DNA from: Acidimicrobiales bacterium
GTDB lineage: Bacteria > Actinomycetota > Acidimicrobiia > Acidimicrobiales > CADCSY01
Length of the DNA: 10,341 nt
Direction: 5' to 3'
NCBI GenBank assembly: GCA_030447125.1
Contig: JAUJLZ010000051.1
Span: forward strand, 1 to 10,341
Part shown: positions 1 to 6,044 of the stretch, piece after piece
Position numbering within the stretch: the first letter of the stretch is position 1
Layout of the letters: each line of letters begins with the position of its first letter
The notes under the pieces: generated by a model
Database searches by the model: none
Seen by the model: the letters and a program-made list of their open reading frames with translations, nothing else
What the model was told of the DNA's origin: nothing
Position numbers and translations under genes: made by a program

Positions 1-26
1 GGGATATCCTCGGCGGCATCGACACG

Positions 27-668
27 ATGCCCGCCCAGGAGACCCCCCCGCCCCCGGGCCACGATCGGCGCCAACGGCGCCACCATCCCCTGGTCCTCGG
101 CACCCTGGCGGCCGCCGCTGCGCTGGCCGCAGCCGTAGTGACGGCCGTGCTCCTCGCCCCGGCCGGCGAGGACGCCGGCCCACCCGTCCCCGAGGTCGAG
201 CTCGAGTTCTCCGGCGACGACCAGGATCCCGCCCAGGGCCTCGTCGGCGAGGACGCCACCGGCGAGGTACTACCCTCGGAGAACTTCAGCCGCCTGGGAG
301 GGGGGCTGGGCTCCTTCGCCGACTACCGGGGCACCCCGATGGTGGTCAACTTCTTTGCCTCCTGGTGCGTGCCCTGCGCCGCCGAGATGCCCGCCTTCGA
401 GGCCGTGCACCAGGAGTGGGGCGACCAGGTCGCCTTTGTGGGTGTGAACCTGCGGGATCAAGTCGGCGACGCCCAGGCCCTGGTCGAGCGGACCGGGGTG
501 ACCTACGACGTCTTCCGGGACCCCGGGGGCGACCTGGCCGCCGCCCTGGGCGTGGTGGTCATGCCCTCGACCTACTTCGTGTCGCCCGAGGGTCGGGTGA
601 TCGACATGGCCGCCGGAGAGCTGTCGGCCGACGAGCTGCGCCGGCGAGTTGACGAGTTGACGAGTTGA
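27..668 (+). CDS. TlpA/ResA-like membrane-anchored thioredoxin-fold protein
   Basis: Extracytoplasmic thiol-disulfide oxidoreductase of the TlpA/ResA/AhpC-TSA group (213 aa). Seen: a basic N-terminus, one hydrophobic helix at about residues 21-44, an acidic linker to about 85, then a thioredoxin fold with redox motif WCVPC (Cys114, Cys117) after VVNFFAS, and the cis-proline loop VVMPSTYF (Pro180). In this family the reduced CxxC reduces apocytochrome c hemes or other exported substrates, and is itself kept reduced by CcdA; the next gene is a CcdA homologue 8 bases downstream, so a two-component thiol relay is likely. The frame stays open to the left edge (no stop before base 27), so the true start could lie outside the window; ATG at 27 is chosen because it precedes a plausible anchor, but no clear Shine-Dalgarno is visible. 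The last codons and the stop are made from an 8-base triple repeat. Confidence 0.88.
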   Translation: MPAQETPPPPGHDRRQRRHHPLVLGTLAAAAALAAAVVTAVLLAPAGEDAGPPVPEVELEFSGDDQDPAQGLVGEDATGEVLPSENFSRLGGGLGSFADYRGTPMVVNFFASWCVPCAAEMPAFEAVHQEWGDQVAFVGVNLRDQVGDAQALVERTGVTYDVFRDPGGDLAAALGVVVMPSTYFVSPEGRVIDMAAGELSADELRRRVDELTS

Positions 669-669
669 C
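646..669. repeat. Triple 8-base tandem repeat over the TlpA-like stop codon
   Basis: The unit GAGTTGAC occurs three times head to tail (646-653, 654-661, 662-669). As 8 is not a multiple of 3, each copy is read in a different frame, and the stop TGA (666-668) lies in the third copy. Gain or loss of one unit would alter the C-terminus and the 8-base spacing to the ccdA-like start. Confidence 0.9.
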
Positions 670-675
670 CGGCTG

Positions 676-1551
676 ATGATCGACGCCCCCCTGGCCTACG
701 CCTTCACTGCCGGCTTGGTGGCCACGGTCAACCCGTGCGGCTTCCCCATGCTGCCGGCCTACCTGTCGTACTTCATCGGGGTCGACGACGCCGAGGCCGA
801 CGGCAACGGTCGGGTGCCGCGGGCGCTGGTGGCGGCCGGGGCGGTGTCCCTCGGGTTCCTGGCCGTGTTCTCCGTCCTCGGCATCCCCATCAACGCCGGT
901 GTGACCTGGATCTACCGGGCCATGCCCTGGCTCACCCTGGTGATCGGCGCGGTCCTGGTGGCCCTCGGGGTGGGCATGCTCTTCGGCCGGCGCATCACGC
1001 TGGCCCTGCCCCGCCTCGATCGGGGGGGCGAGAGCCGCCGGTTCGGCTCCATGGTGCTCTTCGGTGTCTCCTACGCCATCGCCTCGCTGTCGTGCACGCT
1101 TCCCGTCTTTCTCACCGTCGTGGCCGGCACGACCGAGCGGTCCAACTCGATGTCGGGTCTCCTGGCCTTTGTGGCCTACGGGCTGGGCATGAGCCTGGTC
1201 CTCCTCGCCGTCTCTGTTGCGCTGGCCCTGGCCCGGGAGTCGATGATCCGCCGCCTGCGCCACGCCCTGCGCTACGCCCACCGGGTGGCCGGTGGGCTGC
1301 TCGTGGCCGTGGGGGCCTACCTGTTGTACTACGGCGTCTACGCCATGGACCCCACCAACCCCTCGGCCCTCAGCCCGGTTGATGCCGTGGGCGACTGGTC
1401 GTCCTCGGCCACCACGTGGCTCGCCCGGGGCGGGACCGCACTGGGGCTGGCCATGGCCGCGTTGGTGGCGCTGGCGGTCCTGGTCGTGGTGGCGGCGCGA
1501 CGCTCGCCCGTCCCCGAGCCCGTGGCCAGCGGCGACCGCAGCGAGGGCTAG
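676..1551 (+). CDS. ccdA: CcdA/DsbD-family transmembrane thiol transporter
   Basis: Polytopic membrane protein (291 aa) that passes reducing equivalents from cytoplasmic thioredoxin to extracytoplasmic thiol proteins. Seen: the signature NPCGFPMLPAYLSYF (Cys21) in helix 1 and ASLSCTLPVF (Cys140) in helix 4, the two redox cysteines of the CcdA/DsbD core, with hydrophobic segments near 6-34, 50-75, 85-104, 125-150, 162-186 and 205-222. CcdA usually has six helices; here a loop of about 30 residues (223-252) leads to an extra hydrophobic segment at 253-274 and a short charged tail. Start ATG at 676 is 7 bases after the stop of the TlpA-like gene, its probable redox partner. No CcsA/ResB-type cytochrome c assembly genes are seen nearby, so the target may be cytochrome c or general disulfide reduction. 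Confidence 0.92.
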   Translation: MIDAPLAYAFTAGLVATVNPCGFPMLPAYLSYFIGVDDAEADGNGRVPRALVAAGAVSLGFLAVFSVLGIPINAGVTWIYRAMPWLTLVIGAVLVALGVGMLFGRRITLALPRLDRGGESRRFGSMVLFGVSYAIASLSCTLPVFLTVVAGTTERSNSMSGLLAFVAYGLGMSLVLLAVSVALALARESMIRRLRHALRYAHRVAGGLLVAVGAYLLYYGVYAMDPTNPSALSPVDAVGDWSSSATTWLARGGTALGLAMAALVALAVLVVVAARRSPVPEPVASGDRSEG

Positions 1552-1559
1552 AACGGACC

Positions 1560-2492
1560 ATGGACCTGCGCATCTTCACCGAGCCCCAGCAGGGCGCCAC
1601 CTACGACGACCTGCTAGCCGTGGCCCGGGCCACCGAGGCGGGGGGGTTCGACGGGTTCTTCCGCTCCGACCACTACCTGAAGATGGGCGACGCCGCCGGC
1701 GACCCGGGCCCCACCGACGCCTGGATCACCCTGGCCGCCCTGGCCCGCGAGACCGAGCGGGTGCGCCTAGGCACGCTCATGACCGCGGCCACGTTCCGCC
1801 ATCCCGGGCCGCTGGCCATCGCCGTGGCCCAGGTCGATGAGATGAGCGGCGGGCGCGTCGAGCTGGGGCTGGGTGCGGGGTGGTACGAGGAGGAGCACGC
1901 CGCCTACGCCATCCCCTTCCCCCCGGTGGCCGAGCGCTTCGACCGTCTGGCCGAACAGCTCGCCGTCGTCACCGGGCTGTGGTCGACGCCGGCGGGGGAG
2001 CGGTTCTCCTACCCGGGGCGCCACTACCCGGTCACCGACTCCCCGGCCCTGCCCAAGCCCCGCCAGCGGCCCCATCCGCCGGTCATCATCGGCGGAAAGG
2101 GCCCGTCTCGCACCCCGGCCCTCGCCGCCCGCTTCGCCGCCGAGTTCAACCTGCCCTTCGCCCCCGTGGGCGACTTCGTCACCCAGCGCGAGCGGGTCTC
2201 CCGGGCCTGTGAGGCCATCGACCGGGACCCGGTGTCGATGGTGTGGTCCGTGGCCCTGGTGGCGTGCTGCGGGAGCGACGACGACGAGGTCGCTCGCCGG
2301 GCGGCCGCCATCGGCCGTGAGCCAGGGGAGCTGCGGGCCAACGGGGCGGCCGGACGGCCCGCCGAGGTGGTCGAGACCCTGGGTCGCTACGGCGACGCCG
2401 GTGCCCAACGGGTCTACCTCCAGGTCCTCGATCTCTCCGACCTCGACCACTTGGCCCTGATCGCCGACCAGGTGCTCCCCGAGGTGGCCTGA
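1560..2492 (+). CDS. LLM-class F420-dependent oxidoreductase
   Basis: Luciferase-like monooxygenase-fold flavin/F420 oxidoreductase (310 aa), resembling the Rv1855c-type group. Seen: the N-terminal strand MDLRIFTEPQ, FDGFFRSDHYL (the SDH segment of the first strands), ERVRLGTLMTAATFRHP, SGGRVELGLGAGWYEEEH, IPFPPVAERFDRL and RPHPPVIIGG, a run of motifs in the order typical of LLM-class F420-dependent enzymes. Family members use reduced F420 (or FMN) for hydride transfer; the substrate cannot be told from sequence. ATG at 1560 is chosen over longer in-frame starts because it gives the standard N-terminal strand and follows the ccdA stop by 8 bases; the upstream frame overlaps ccdA. The next gene starts one base after its stop. 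Confidence is high for family and low for substrate. Confidence 0.9.
   Translation: MDLRIFTEPQQGATYDDLLAVARATEAGGFDGFFRSDHYLKMGDAAGDPGPTDAWITLAALARETERVRLGTLMTAATFRHPGPLAIAVAQVDEMSGGRVELGLGAGWYEEEHAAYAIPFPPVAERFDRLAEQLAVVTGLWSTPAGERFSYPGRHYPVTDSPALPKPRQRPHPPVIIGGKGPSRTPALAARFAAEFNLPFAPVGDFVTQRERVSRACEAIDRDPVSMVWSVALVACCGSDDDEVARRAAAIGREPGELRANGAAGRPAEVVETLGRYGDAGAQRVYLQVLDLSDLDHLALIADQVLPEVA
2481..2486 (+). promoter_or_regulatory. Shine-Dalgarno for the 125-aa protein
   Basis: GAGGTG seven bases before the GTG at 2494. It lies inside the last codons of the preceding oxidoreductase gene and supports the GTG start and translational coupling. Confidence 0.55.
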
Positions 2493-2493
2493 G

Positions 2494-2871
2494 GTGGCCG
2501 AGACCAGGCGGGGCCGCGACCGTCCAGGAGCAGACCATCAGTCGGAGCGGGACGTGGCCGAGTCGCTCGCCCGGTACCAGTCGGGCAAGGCCAGCGACGC
2601 CGAGATGGCGGCGCTCATGCAGCGGCTCATCAACACCGGGAGCATCCAGGCCCTCCAGGGCGCCGGTCTCGACGGCGAGCCGCCCCCCCAGGTCTGGGCC
2701 AGCATCATCCCCGTCGGACGCGGCCTCGACATCTGGGTCGACGGCGAACGTCGGGGCTCGGCCAGCAACGCCACCCTGGCTCGGTACCGGATCATCGCCG
2801 CCGCCCGCCCGGCCCGGGTGACCTGGACCGATCTCTTCACCGCCCGCTGGGACCGCCCCACCGCGTCCTGA
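2494..2871 (+). CDS. Small hypothetical protein, phage-type LMQRLxNTG motif
   Basis: Soluble 125-aa protein without membrane segment or cysteine. GTG start at 2494 follows the oxidoreductase stop by one base and has a Shine-Dalgarno-like GAGGTG at 2481-2486 (7-base spacer), so translation is probably coupled. Residues 1-20 are polar and charged. Residues about 28-57 carry a helical segment, SDAEMAALMQRLINTG followed by SIQALQGAGL, which reminds me of a small domain common in actinobacteriophage proteins (pattern: acidic helix, LxxxLVxTG, LQG). The second half (SIIPVGRGLDIWVDG, then ARYRIIAAARPARVTWTDLF) looks like alternating beta strands. I do not recognise a function. Very high GC3 and tight spacing argue it is genuine. 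Confidence 0.72.
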   Translation: MAETRRGRDRPGADHQSERDVAESLARYQSGKASDAEMAALMQRLINTGSIQALQGAGLDGEPPPQVWASIIPVGRGLDIWVDGERRGSASNATLARYRIIAAARPARVTWTDLFTARWDRPTAS

Positions 2872-2885
2872 ACGGTTCGGCCCTG

Positions 2886-3344
2886 GTGGGTACGGTCGGT
2901 CTGTGCGCGGAGGCGAGAAGGAACCGACCGCTGCGTCTCCTCGTGACGCCGCTGGAGTGGGTCCTCGGTGTCGGTTTGGCCCTGTGGTGCCTGGCCTCGG
3001 GACTGTGCGGGGCGCTGTGCATCCGGTCGAAGCAGCGGCAAGGTCTGGTCTTCACCGCCGAAGACGCGGCGTTCATGTCCCCACGGTCCCGCCGGGTCGT
3101 GGAGGCCGGGATGCCCGTGGTCATGTTCTTCCTCGGCTTCCTGTTCCCGCCCGCCCTCCCGGCGTTCGTTCTCCATGCCGGGGGGGGAACGCCGAGCTGC
3201 CCGATCGTGAGGACCAGCCCTCAGACGTTGGTCTCGTCTCCGGGGAGTCGGGGCAGCTCGGGGGAACCGTCGGTCTCGCCGCCCTCGACGGGGCAGTCGG
3301 CGCCCAGGCTGAACGACGTCATCGACAGCGAGCCCATGGCATAG
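2886..3344 (+). CDS. Probable small two-helix membrane protein (unknown)
   Basis: Open frame of 152 codons encoding a likely inner-membrane protein of unknown role. Seen: a first hydrophobic segment around residues 23-46 (LEWVLGVGLALWCLASGLCG), a cytoplasm-like basic stretch RSKQRQ, a polar middle with FTAEDAAFMSPRSRR, a second hydrophobic segment about 75-97 (VVMFFLGFLFPPALPAFVL), then a Ser/Pro/Gly-rich tail. GC-rich third positions through both helices support real coding, and nothing else fills 2872-3220. The start is uncertain: GTG 2886 (no clear SD), CTG 2931 (AAGGAA at 2918-2923 seven bases before it) or GTG 2943. A TANNNT box (TACGGT, 2891-2896) would place a transcript start near 2903, favouring the later starts. 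The last 124 bases overlap the dioxygenase gene tail to tail. No family recognised. Confidence 0.5.
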   Translation: MGTVGLCAEARRNRPLRLLVTPLEWVLGVGLALWCLASGLCGALCIRSKQRQGLVFTAEDAAFMSPRSRRVVEAGMPVVMFFLGFLFPPALPAFVLHAGGGTPSCPIVRTSPQTLVSSPGSRGSSGEPSVSPPSTGQSAPRLNDVIDSEPMA

Positions 3345-4081
3345 CCGTCGACCAGCACCTCGGCCGCTCCCTCGGCGGCCGAGGCCAGGCCGGCCAGGTA
3401 GAGCAGGGGGATGAAGTGGTCGGGGGTGGGCGCGGCCCGGGCGAAAGCGTCGTGGTGGGCGAGTCGCTCCACGTCCTCGGGCGCCGCGGCCATGGTCTCG
3501 CGGGCGGCGTCGTCGAAGCGCCGGGTCCAGTCGAACCCCGAGTCCGGCTGGGCCCAGTCGATGCACCCGAGGTTGTGGACGACGTTGCCGCTCCCGACGA
3601 TGAGGACGCCCTGGTCCCGCAGGGGGGCGAGCCTGGCCCCCAGATCGACGTGGTAGCTGAAGGGCTTGAGGGCGTTGATCGAGAGCTGGACCACGGGGAT
3701 GTCGGCGTCGGGGAAGGCGTGCACCAGCACCGACCAGGTCCCGTGGTCGATGCCCCAGCTGTCGTGGTCGAGGCCCACGCCCGTCGGCTTGACCACCTCG
3801 GCCACCTCGGCGGCCACATCAGGGGCACCGGGCGCCGGGTACTCGACGGCGAAGAGCTCGTCGGGGAAGCCGTAGAAGTCGTGGATGGTGCGAGGTCGGG
3901 CCATGGCCGTGACCGCGGTGGCGTTGGTGTACCAGTGGGCGGAGACGACGAGGATGGCCCGGGGTCGGGGGATGGCGGCACCAAAGGCGCACCACGCCTC
4001 GGTGTAGCGGTTGCGGTCGAGGGCGTTCATGGGGTTGCCGTGGCCGAAAAAGGCGGCGGGCATGAGGGCCCTCTCGATCAC
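3221..4081 (-). CDS. ygiD: YgiD-type class III extradiol dioxygenase (DODA-like)
   Basis: Non-heme metal extradiol dioxygenase of the LigB superfamily (286 aa from GTG 4081), close in pattern to E. coli YgiD, a 4,5-DOPA extradiol dioxygenase. Seen: PAAFFGHGNPMNAL (His14), VVSAHWYTNATAVTAM (His49), FDH-like GIDHGTWSVL (His113), SGNVVHNLG (His169) and TPDHFIPLLY (His222), covering the expected metal ligands and catalytic histidines, then VDGYAMGSLSM near the usual C-terminus. About 26 further residues (Asp/Glu/Pro-rich, ending DETNV) extend past the point where E. coli YgiD ends, and this extension is antisense to the membrane-protein frame. Start: GTG 4081 has AGAGGTGAG just upstream (4085-4093); GTG 4114 is an alternative that would be leaderless. 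The natural substrate is unknown and could be another catechol. Confidence 0.92.
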   Translation of the reverse strand: MIERALMPAAFFGHGNPMNALDRNRYTEAWCAFGAAIPRPRAILVVSAHWYTNATAVTAMARPRTIHDFYGFPDELFAVEYPAPGAPDVAAEVAEVVKPTGVGLDHDSWGIDHGTWSVLVHAFPDADIPVVQLSINALKPFSYHVDLGARLAPLRDQGVLIVGSGNVVHNLGCIDWAQPDSGFDWTRRFDDAARETMAAAPEDVERLAHHDAFARAAPTPDHFIPLLYLAGLASAAEGAAEVLVDGYAMGSLSMTSFSLGADCPVEGGETDGSPELPRLPGDETNV

Positions 4082-4084
4082 GTG

Positions 4085-4093
4085 CTCACCTCT
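4085..4093 (-). promoter_or_regulatory. Shine-Dalgarno deciding the dioxygenase start
   Basis: On the minus strand AGAGGTGAG ends three bases before the GTG at 4081 (five bases after the GAGGTG core). It supports this start over the in-frame GTG 4114 and ATG 4063. Confidence 0.55.
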
Positions 4094-4120
4094 GATCCCT
4101 GATGACGGCGCCACCGGATC

Positions 4121-4126
4121 AGGCTA
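4121..4126 (-). promoter_or_regulatory. Candidate -10 box (TAGCCT) of the dioxygenase gene
   Basis: Minus-strand TAGCCT fits TANNNT and sits exactly six bases before the in-frame GTG at 4114. Transcription from it would begin near 4114, giving either a leaderless GTG start or a leader of about 33 bases carrying the Shine-Dalgarno at 4085-4093. No convincing -35 element was seen. Confidence 0.4.
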
Positions 4127-4264
4127 CGGCCCGCTCCTCGACGAGAACGCCACCCGCTCAATCCCGGTGCTCCCGGCCCTCGCTGCCTGCTTCGCCGCCG
4201 GGGGCACCGTAGGGGACCAGCATCGACGTGCCGCGCGAGCCCATGCCGTCGTGGCAAGGAGTCG

Positions 4265-4861
4265 TCAGGGTGAGAGGAGCTCGGTCACCCAGGGGTCGGT
4301 GGGAGACGACCGGCGGTAGCGGTGGCGGTCGTGGAGGCGGTCACGCCTGGCCTCCCAGAACTCGATGGTGTCGGGCACGACGACGTAGCCGCCCCAGAAC
4401 GGCGGCAGGGGGATCTCGTCAGTGCCGGCGAAGCGTGCTTCCAGTTCGGCCAGCCGGCCGTCGAGGACCTCGCGGCCGCTGATGACCTCGCTCTGGCGCG
4501 AGGCCCAGGCCCCGAGGCGACTGCCCCGGGATCGGGTGGCGAAGTAGGCGGCTGACTCCTGAGTGGAGATCCGCTGGGCGTTCCCTCGCACCCGGACCTG
4601 GCGGGCCAAGGCCGGCCACACGAACGCCAGGGCGCACGCCGGGTTGGCCGCCAGGTCAGCGGCCTTGGCACTGCCGTAGTTGGTGAAGAAGCGAAAGCCC
4701 CGCTGGTCGACCCCCTTGAGCAGCACCGCCCGGGCCGACGGTCGTCCGGCACCATCGGTGGTGGCCAACACCATGGCCGTCGGCTCGGTCACCCCGCCCG
4801 CCACCACGGCATCGAGCCACTCCTGGAAGCGGACGAGCGGATCGAGCTCGGGCACGGTCAA
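4265..4861 (-). CDS. pdxH: Pyridoxamine/pyridoxine 5'-phosphate oxidase
   Basis: FMN-dependent enzyme oxidising PNP or PMP to pyridoxal 5'-phosphate, the last step of vitamin B6 salvage or synthesis; cytosolic dimer. Seen (198 aa from TTG 4861): PLVRFQEWLDAVVAGG near the N-terminus, then SARAVLLKG (43-50, FMN phosphate contacts), GFRFFTNYGSAKAADL, RQVRVRGNAQRIS, GSRLGAWASRQSEVI (113-127) and the diagnostic C-terminal block EFWEARRDRLHDRHRYRR (168-184). The usual final segment is slightly altered (WVTELLSP). It is shorter at the N-terminus than E. coli PdxH (218 aa). No ATG fits: a TGA stop in frame at 4873-4871 limits the start to CTG 4870, TTG 4861 or GTG 4855. It follows the radical SAM gene by about 15 bases, probably as an operon. 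Confidence 0.95.
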   Translation of the reverse strand: MTVPELDPLVRFQEWLDAVVAGGVTEPTAMVLATTDGAGRPSARAVLLKGVDQRGFRFFTNYGSAKAADLAANPACALAFVWPALARQVRVRGNAQRISTQESAAYFATRSRGSRLGAWASRQSEVISGREVLDGRLAELEARFAGTDEIPLPPFWGGYVVVPDTIEFWEARRDRLHDRHRYRRSSPTDPWVTELLSP

Positions 4862-4876
4862 TGATGCCAGTCAACC

Positions 4877-5956
4877 TCATAGGGCGAGGTCGAGCTGCGC
4901 CGACGCCGGTGCCGGGGCTGGGGAGCGGCGAGCCGGGGGACGGGGAGGCCGCTTCGCCGGCCGCGGGGCCCGAGCTCGGGTGATGGTGACCCGGCGGCCC
5001 TGATGGCGGTCGATGGCGTCGCCCAGGCGGCGTTGTACCTGCCGGCGTAGCTCCATGGGCGCGTAGACGCCCTGGTAGAGCTGGTCATAGCGTTCGACCA
5101 GGTGCGGGTGGGTGCGAGCCAGGTGGGCGAAGAACACCTCCCGCGTGCCGGGCTTCAGGTAGGCCACCTGGCCTCCCGAGATGCTCGAGGCCCCCGCCTC
5201 GGTGCACGCCGCCACCACCGCCTCGAGTTGGGCGGCGCTGTCGGACAGCCCCGGGAGCACCGGTGCCACCAGGACGCCGCAGCGCACGCCGGCGGCGCGC
5301 AGGCGAGCCACCGCCTCGACCCGTCGAAGGGGATGCGGCGTGCCCGGCTCCGTGGCCTGCCACACCTCGGGGTCCAGCGTGCCGATCGACAGGTTGACGC
5401 CGACGTCGGTCCGCCGGCCGGCCTCGGCCAGCAAGTCGAGGTCGCGCAGCACGAGGGTGGACTTGGTCAGGATCGAAAAGGGGTTGCGACGTTCGGACAG
5501 CACCTCGACGAGCCCCCGGGTCAGGCCGTAGATGCCCTCGCAGCGTTGGTAGGGATCGGTGTTGGTGCCCATGGCGATGGGTTCCCCCGCCCAGCGCCGG
5601 GGCGCCAGCTCTATCCGCAGGCGGGCCACGGCGTTGACCTTGACCACCACCTGGCGCTCGAAGCCCTCGTCGATGTCGAGCTCCAGCCACTCGTGCGACG
5701 GCCGGGCGAAGCAATAACTGCACGCGTGGCTGCAGCCCCGGTAGGCGTTGATGGTGTGGCGGAAGGGAAGGGGCGATGACGGTCCCAGGCTGTTGATGAT
5801 CGTGCCCGCCCGGACGTGAAGGAACTCCATGCCCTGGAACGCCCCCCGGCCCGGTCGCCGCTCGACCACCGCACCGTCCGCCTCGGCGTCGAACAGGGCG
5901 GCCTGGGTGGCCTTGCCCGCCTCGGCCGCCTCGCCGTCCTCCAGTTGCCAGCGCAT
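4877..5956 (-). CDS. Rv2578c-family (SplB-like) radical SAM protein
   Basis: Radical S-adenosylmethionine enzyme (359 aa) of the group typified by M. tuberculosis Rv2578c, related to spore photoproduct lyase-like proteins (COG1533). Seen: the 4Fe-4S motif GCSHACSYCFAR (Cys75, Cys79, Cys82; CX3CX2C) preceded by LPFRHTINAYR, then PIAMGTNTDPYQRCEG (127-141), PFSILTKSTLVLRD (159-172), VGVNLSIGTLD, TPHPLRRVEAVARLRAAG and VLVAPVLPGLSDS. No function is established to my knowledge; DNA-related repair is only suggested by the SplB relationship. ATG 5956 gives the MRW opening that I associate with the family, and a TAGCAT box six bases upstream suggests a leaderless mRNA. Residues 327-353 form a basic Pro/Ala/Arg-rich linker ending in QLDLAL (354-359), which resembles a sliding-clamp binding peptide; QAALF (18-22) is a weaker second candidate. 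pdxH follows. Confidence 0.93.
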   Translation of the reverse strand: MRWQLEDGEAAEAGKATQAALFDAEADGAVVERRPGRGAFQGMEFLHVRAGTIINSLGPSSPLPFRHTINAYRGCSHACSYCFARPSHEWLELDIDEGFERQVVVKVNAVARLRIELAPRRWAGEPIAMGTNTDPYQRCEGIYGLTRGLVEVLSERRNPFSILTKSTLVLRDLDLLAEAGRRTDVGVNLSIGTLDPEVWQATEPGTPHPLRRVEAVARLRAAGVRCGVLVAPVLPGLSDSAAQLEAVVAACTEAGASSISGGQVAYLKPGTREVFFAHLARTHPHLVERYDQLYQGVYAPMELRRQVQRRLGDAIDRHQGRRVTITRARAPRPAKRPPRPPARRSPAPAPASAQLDLAL

Positions 5957-5962
5957 GCGGCC

Positions 5963-5968
5963 ATGCTA
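5963..5968 (-). promoter_or_regulatory. Candidate -10 box (TAGCAT), leaderless radical SAM gene
   Basis: Minus-strand TAGCAT (TANNNT) is six bases before the ATG at 5956, so transcription would start at the A of the ATG. No Shine-Dalgarno is visible between. It sits in the 88-base divergent spacer shared with the first Thr-rich gene. Confidence 0.55.
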
Positions 5969-6023
5969 GTCAAACGTGCGTTCGTCAGCGGCGGGCACCC
6001 GCCGCTAACCTGTCCCTTCGCAA

Positions 6024-6035
6024 CCTCACTATCGT
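6024..6035 (+). promoter_or_regulatory. Promoter block CCTCACTATCGT, copy 1
   Basis: This 12-base block ends in TATCGT (TANNNT, 6030-6035), nine bases before the ATG at 6045. The identical 12 bases occur at 6837-6848 before the second paralogue, whereas the bases around them differ, so the block is likely under selection as a -10 region. No SD follows it, which implies a very short or absent leader. Confidence 0.6.
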
Positions 6036-6044
6036 CTGTGGTCC

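Noticed and set aside
559..1281. Minus-strand frame antisense to ccdA
   Set aside because: His/Gly/Gln-rich shadow product without domains; ccdA on the other strand is certain.
2903..4102. 399-codon plus-strand frame, GTG 2903 six bases after a TANNNT box
   Set aside because: Most of it is antisense to the dioxygenase, whose motifs are clear; the product is low-complexity Gly/Val/Asp. The TANNNT box may serve the membrane-protein frame instead.
4082..4264. Spacer between pdxH and the dioxygenase gene checked for an RNA gene or riboswitch
   Set aside because: No tRNA-like fold, conserved riboswitch core or terminator could be recognised by eye; only a candidate -10 box and SD near the dioxygenase start.
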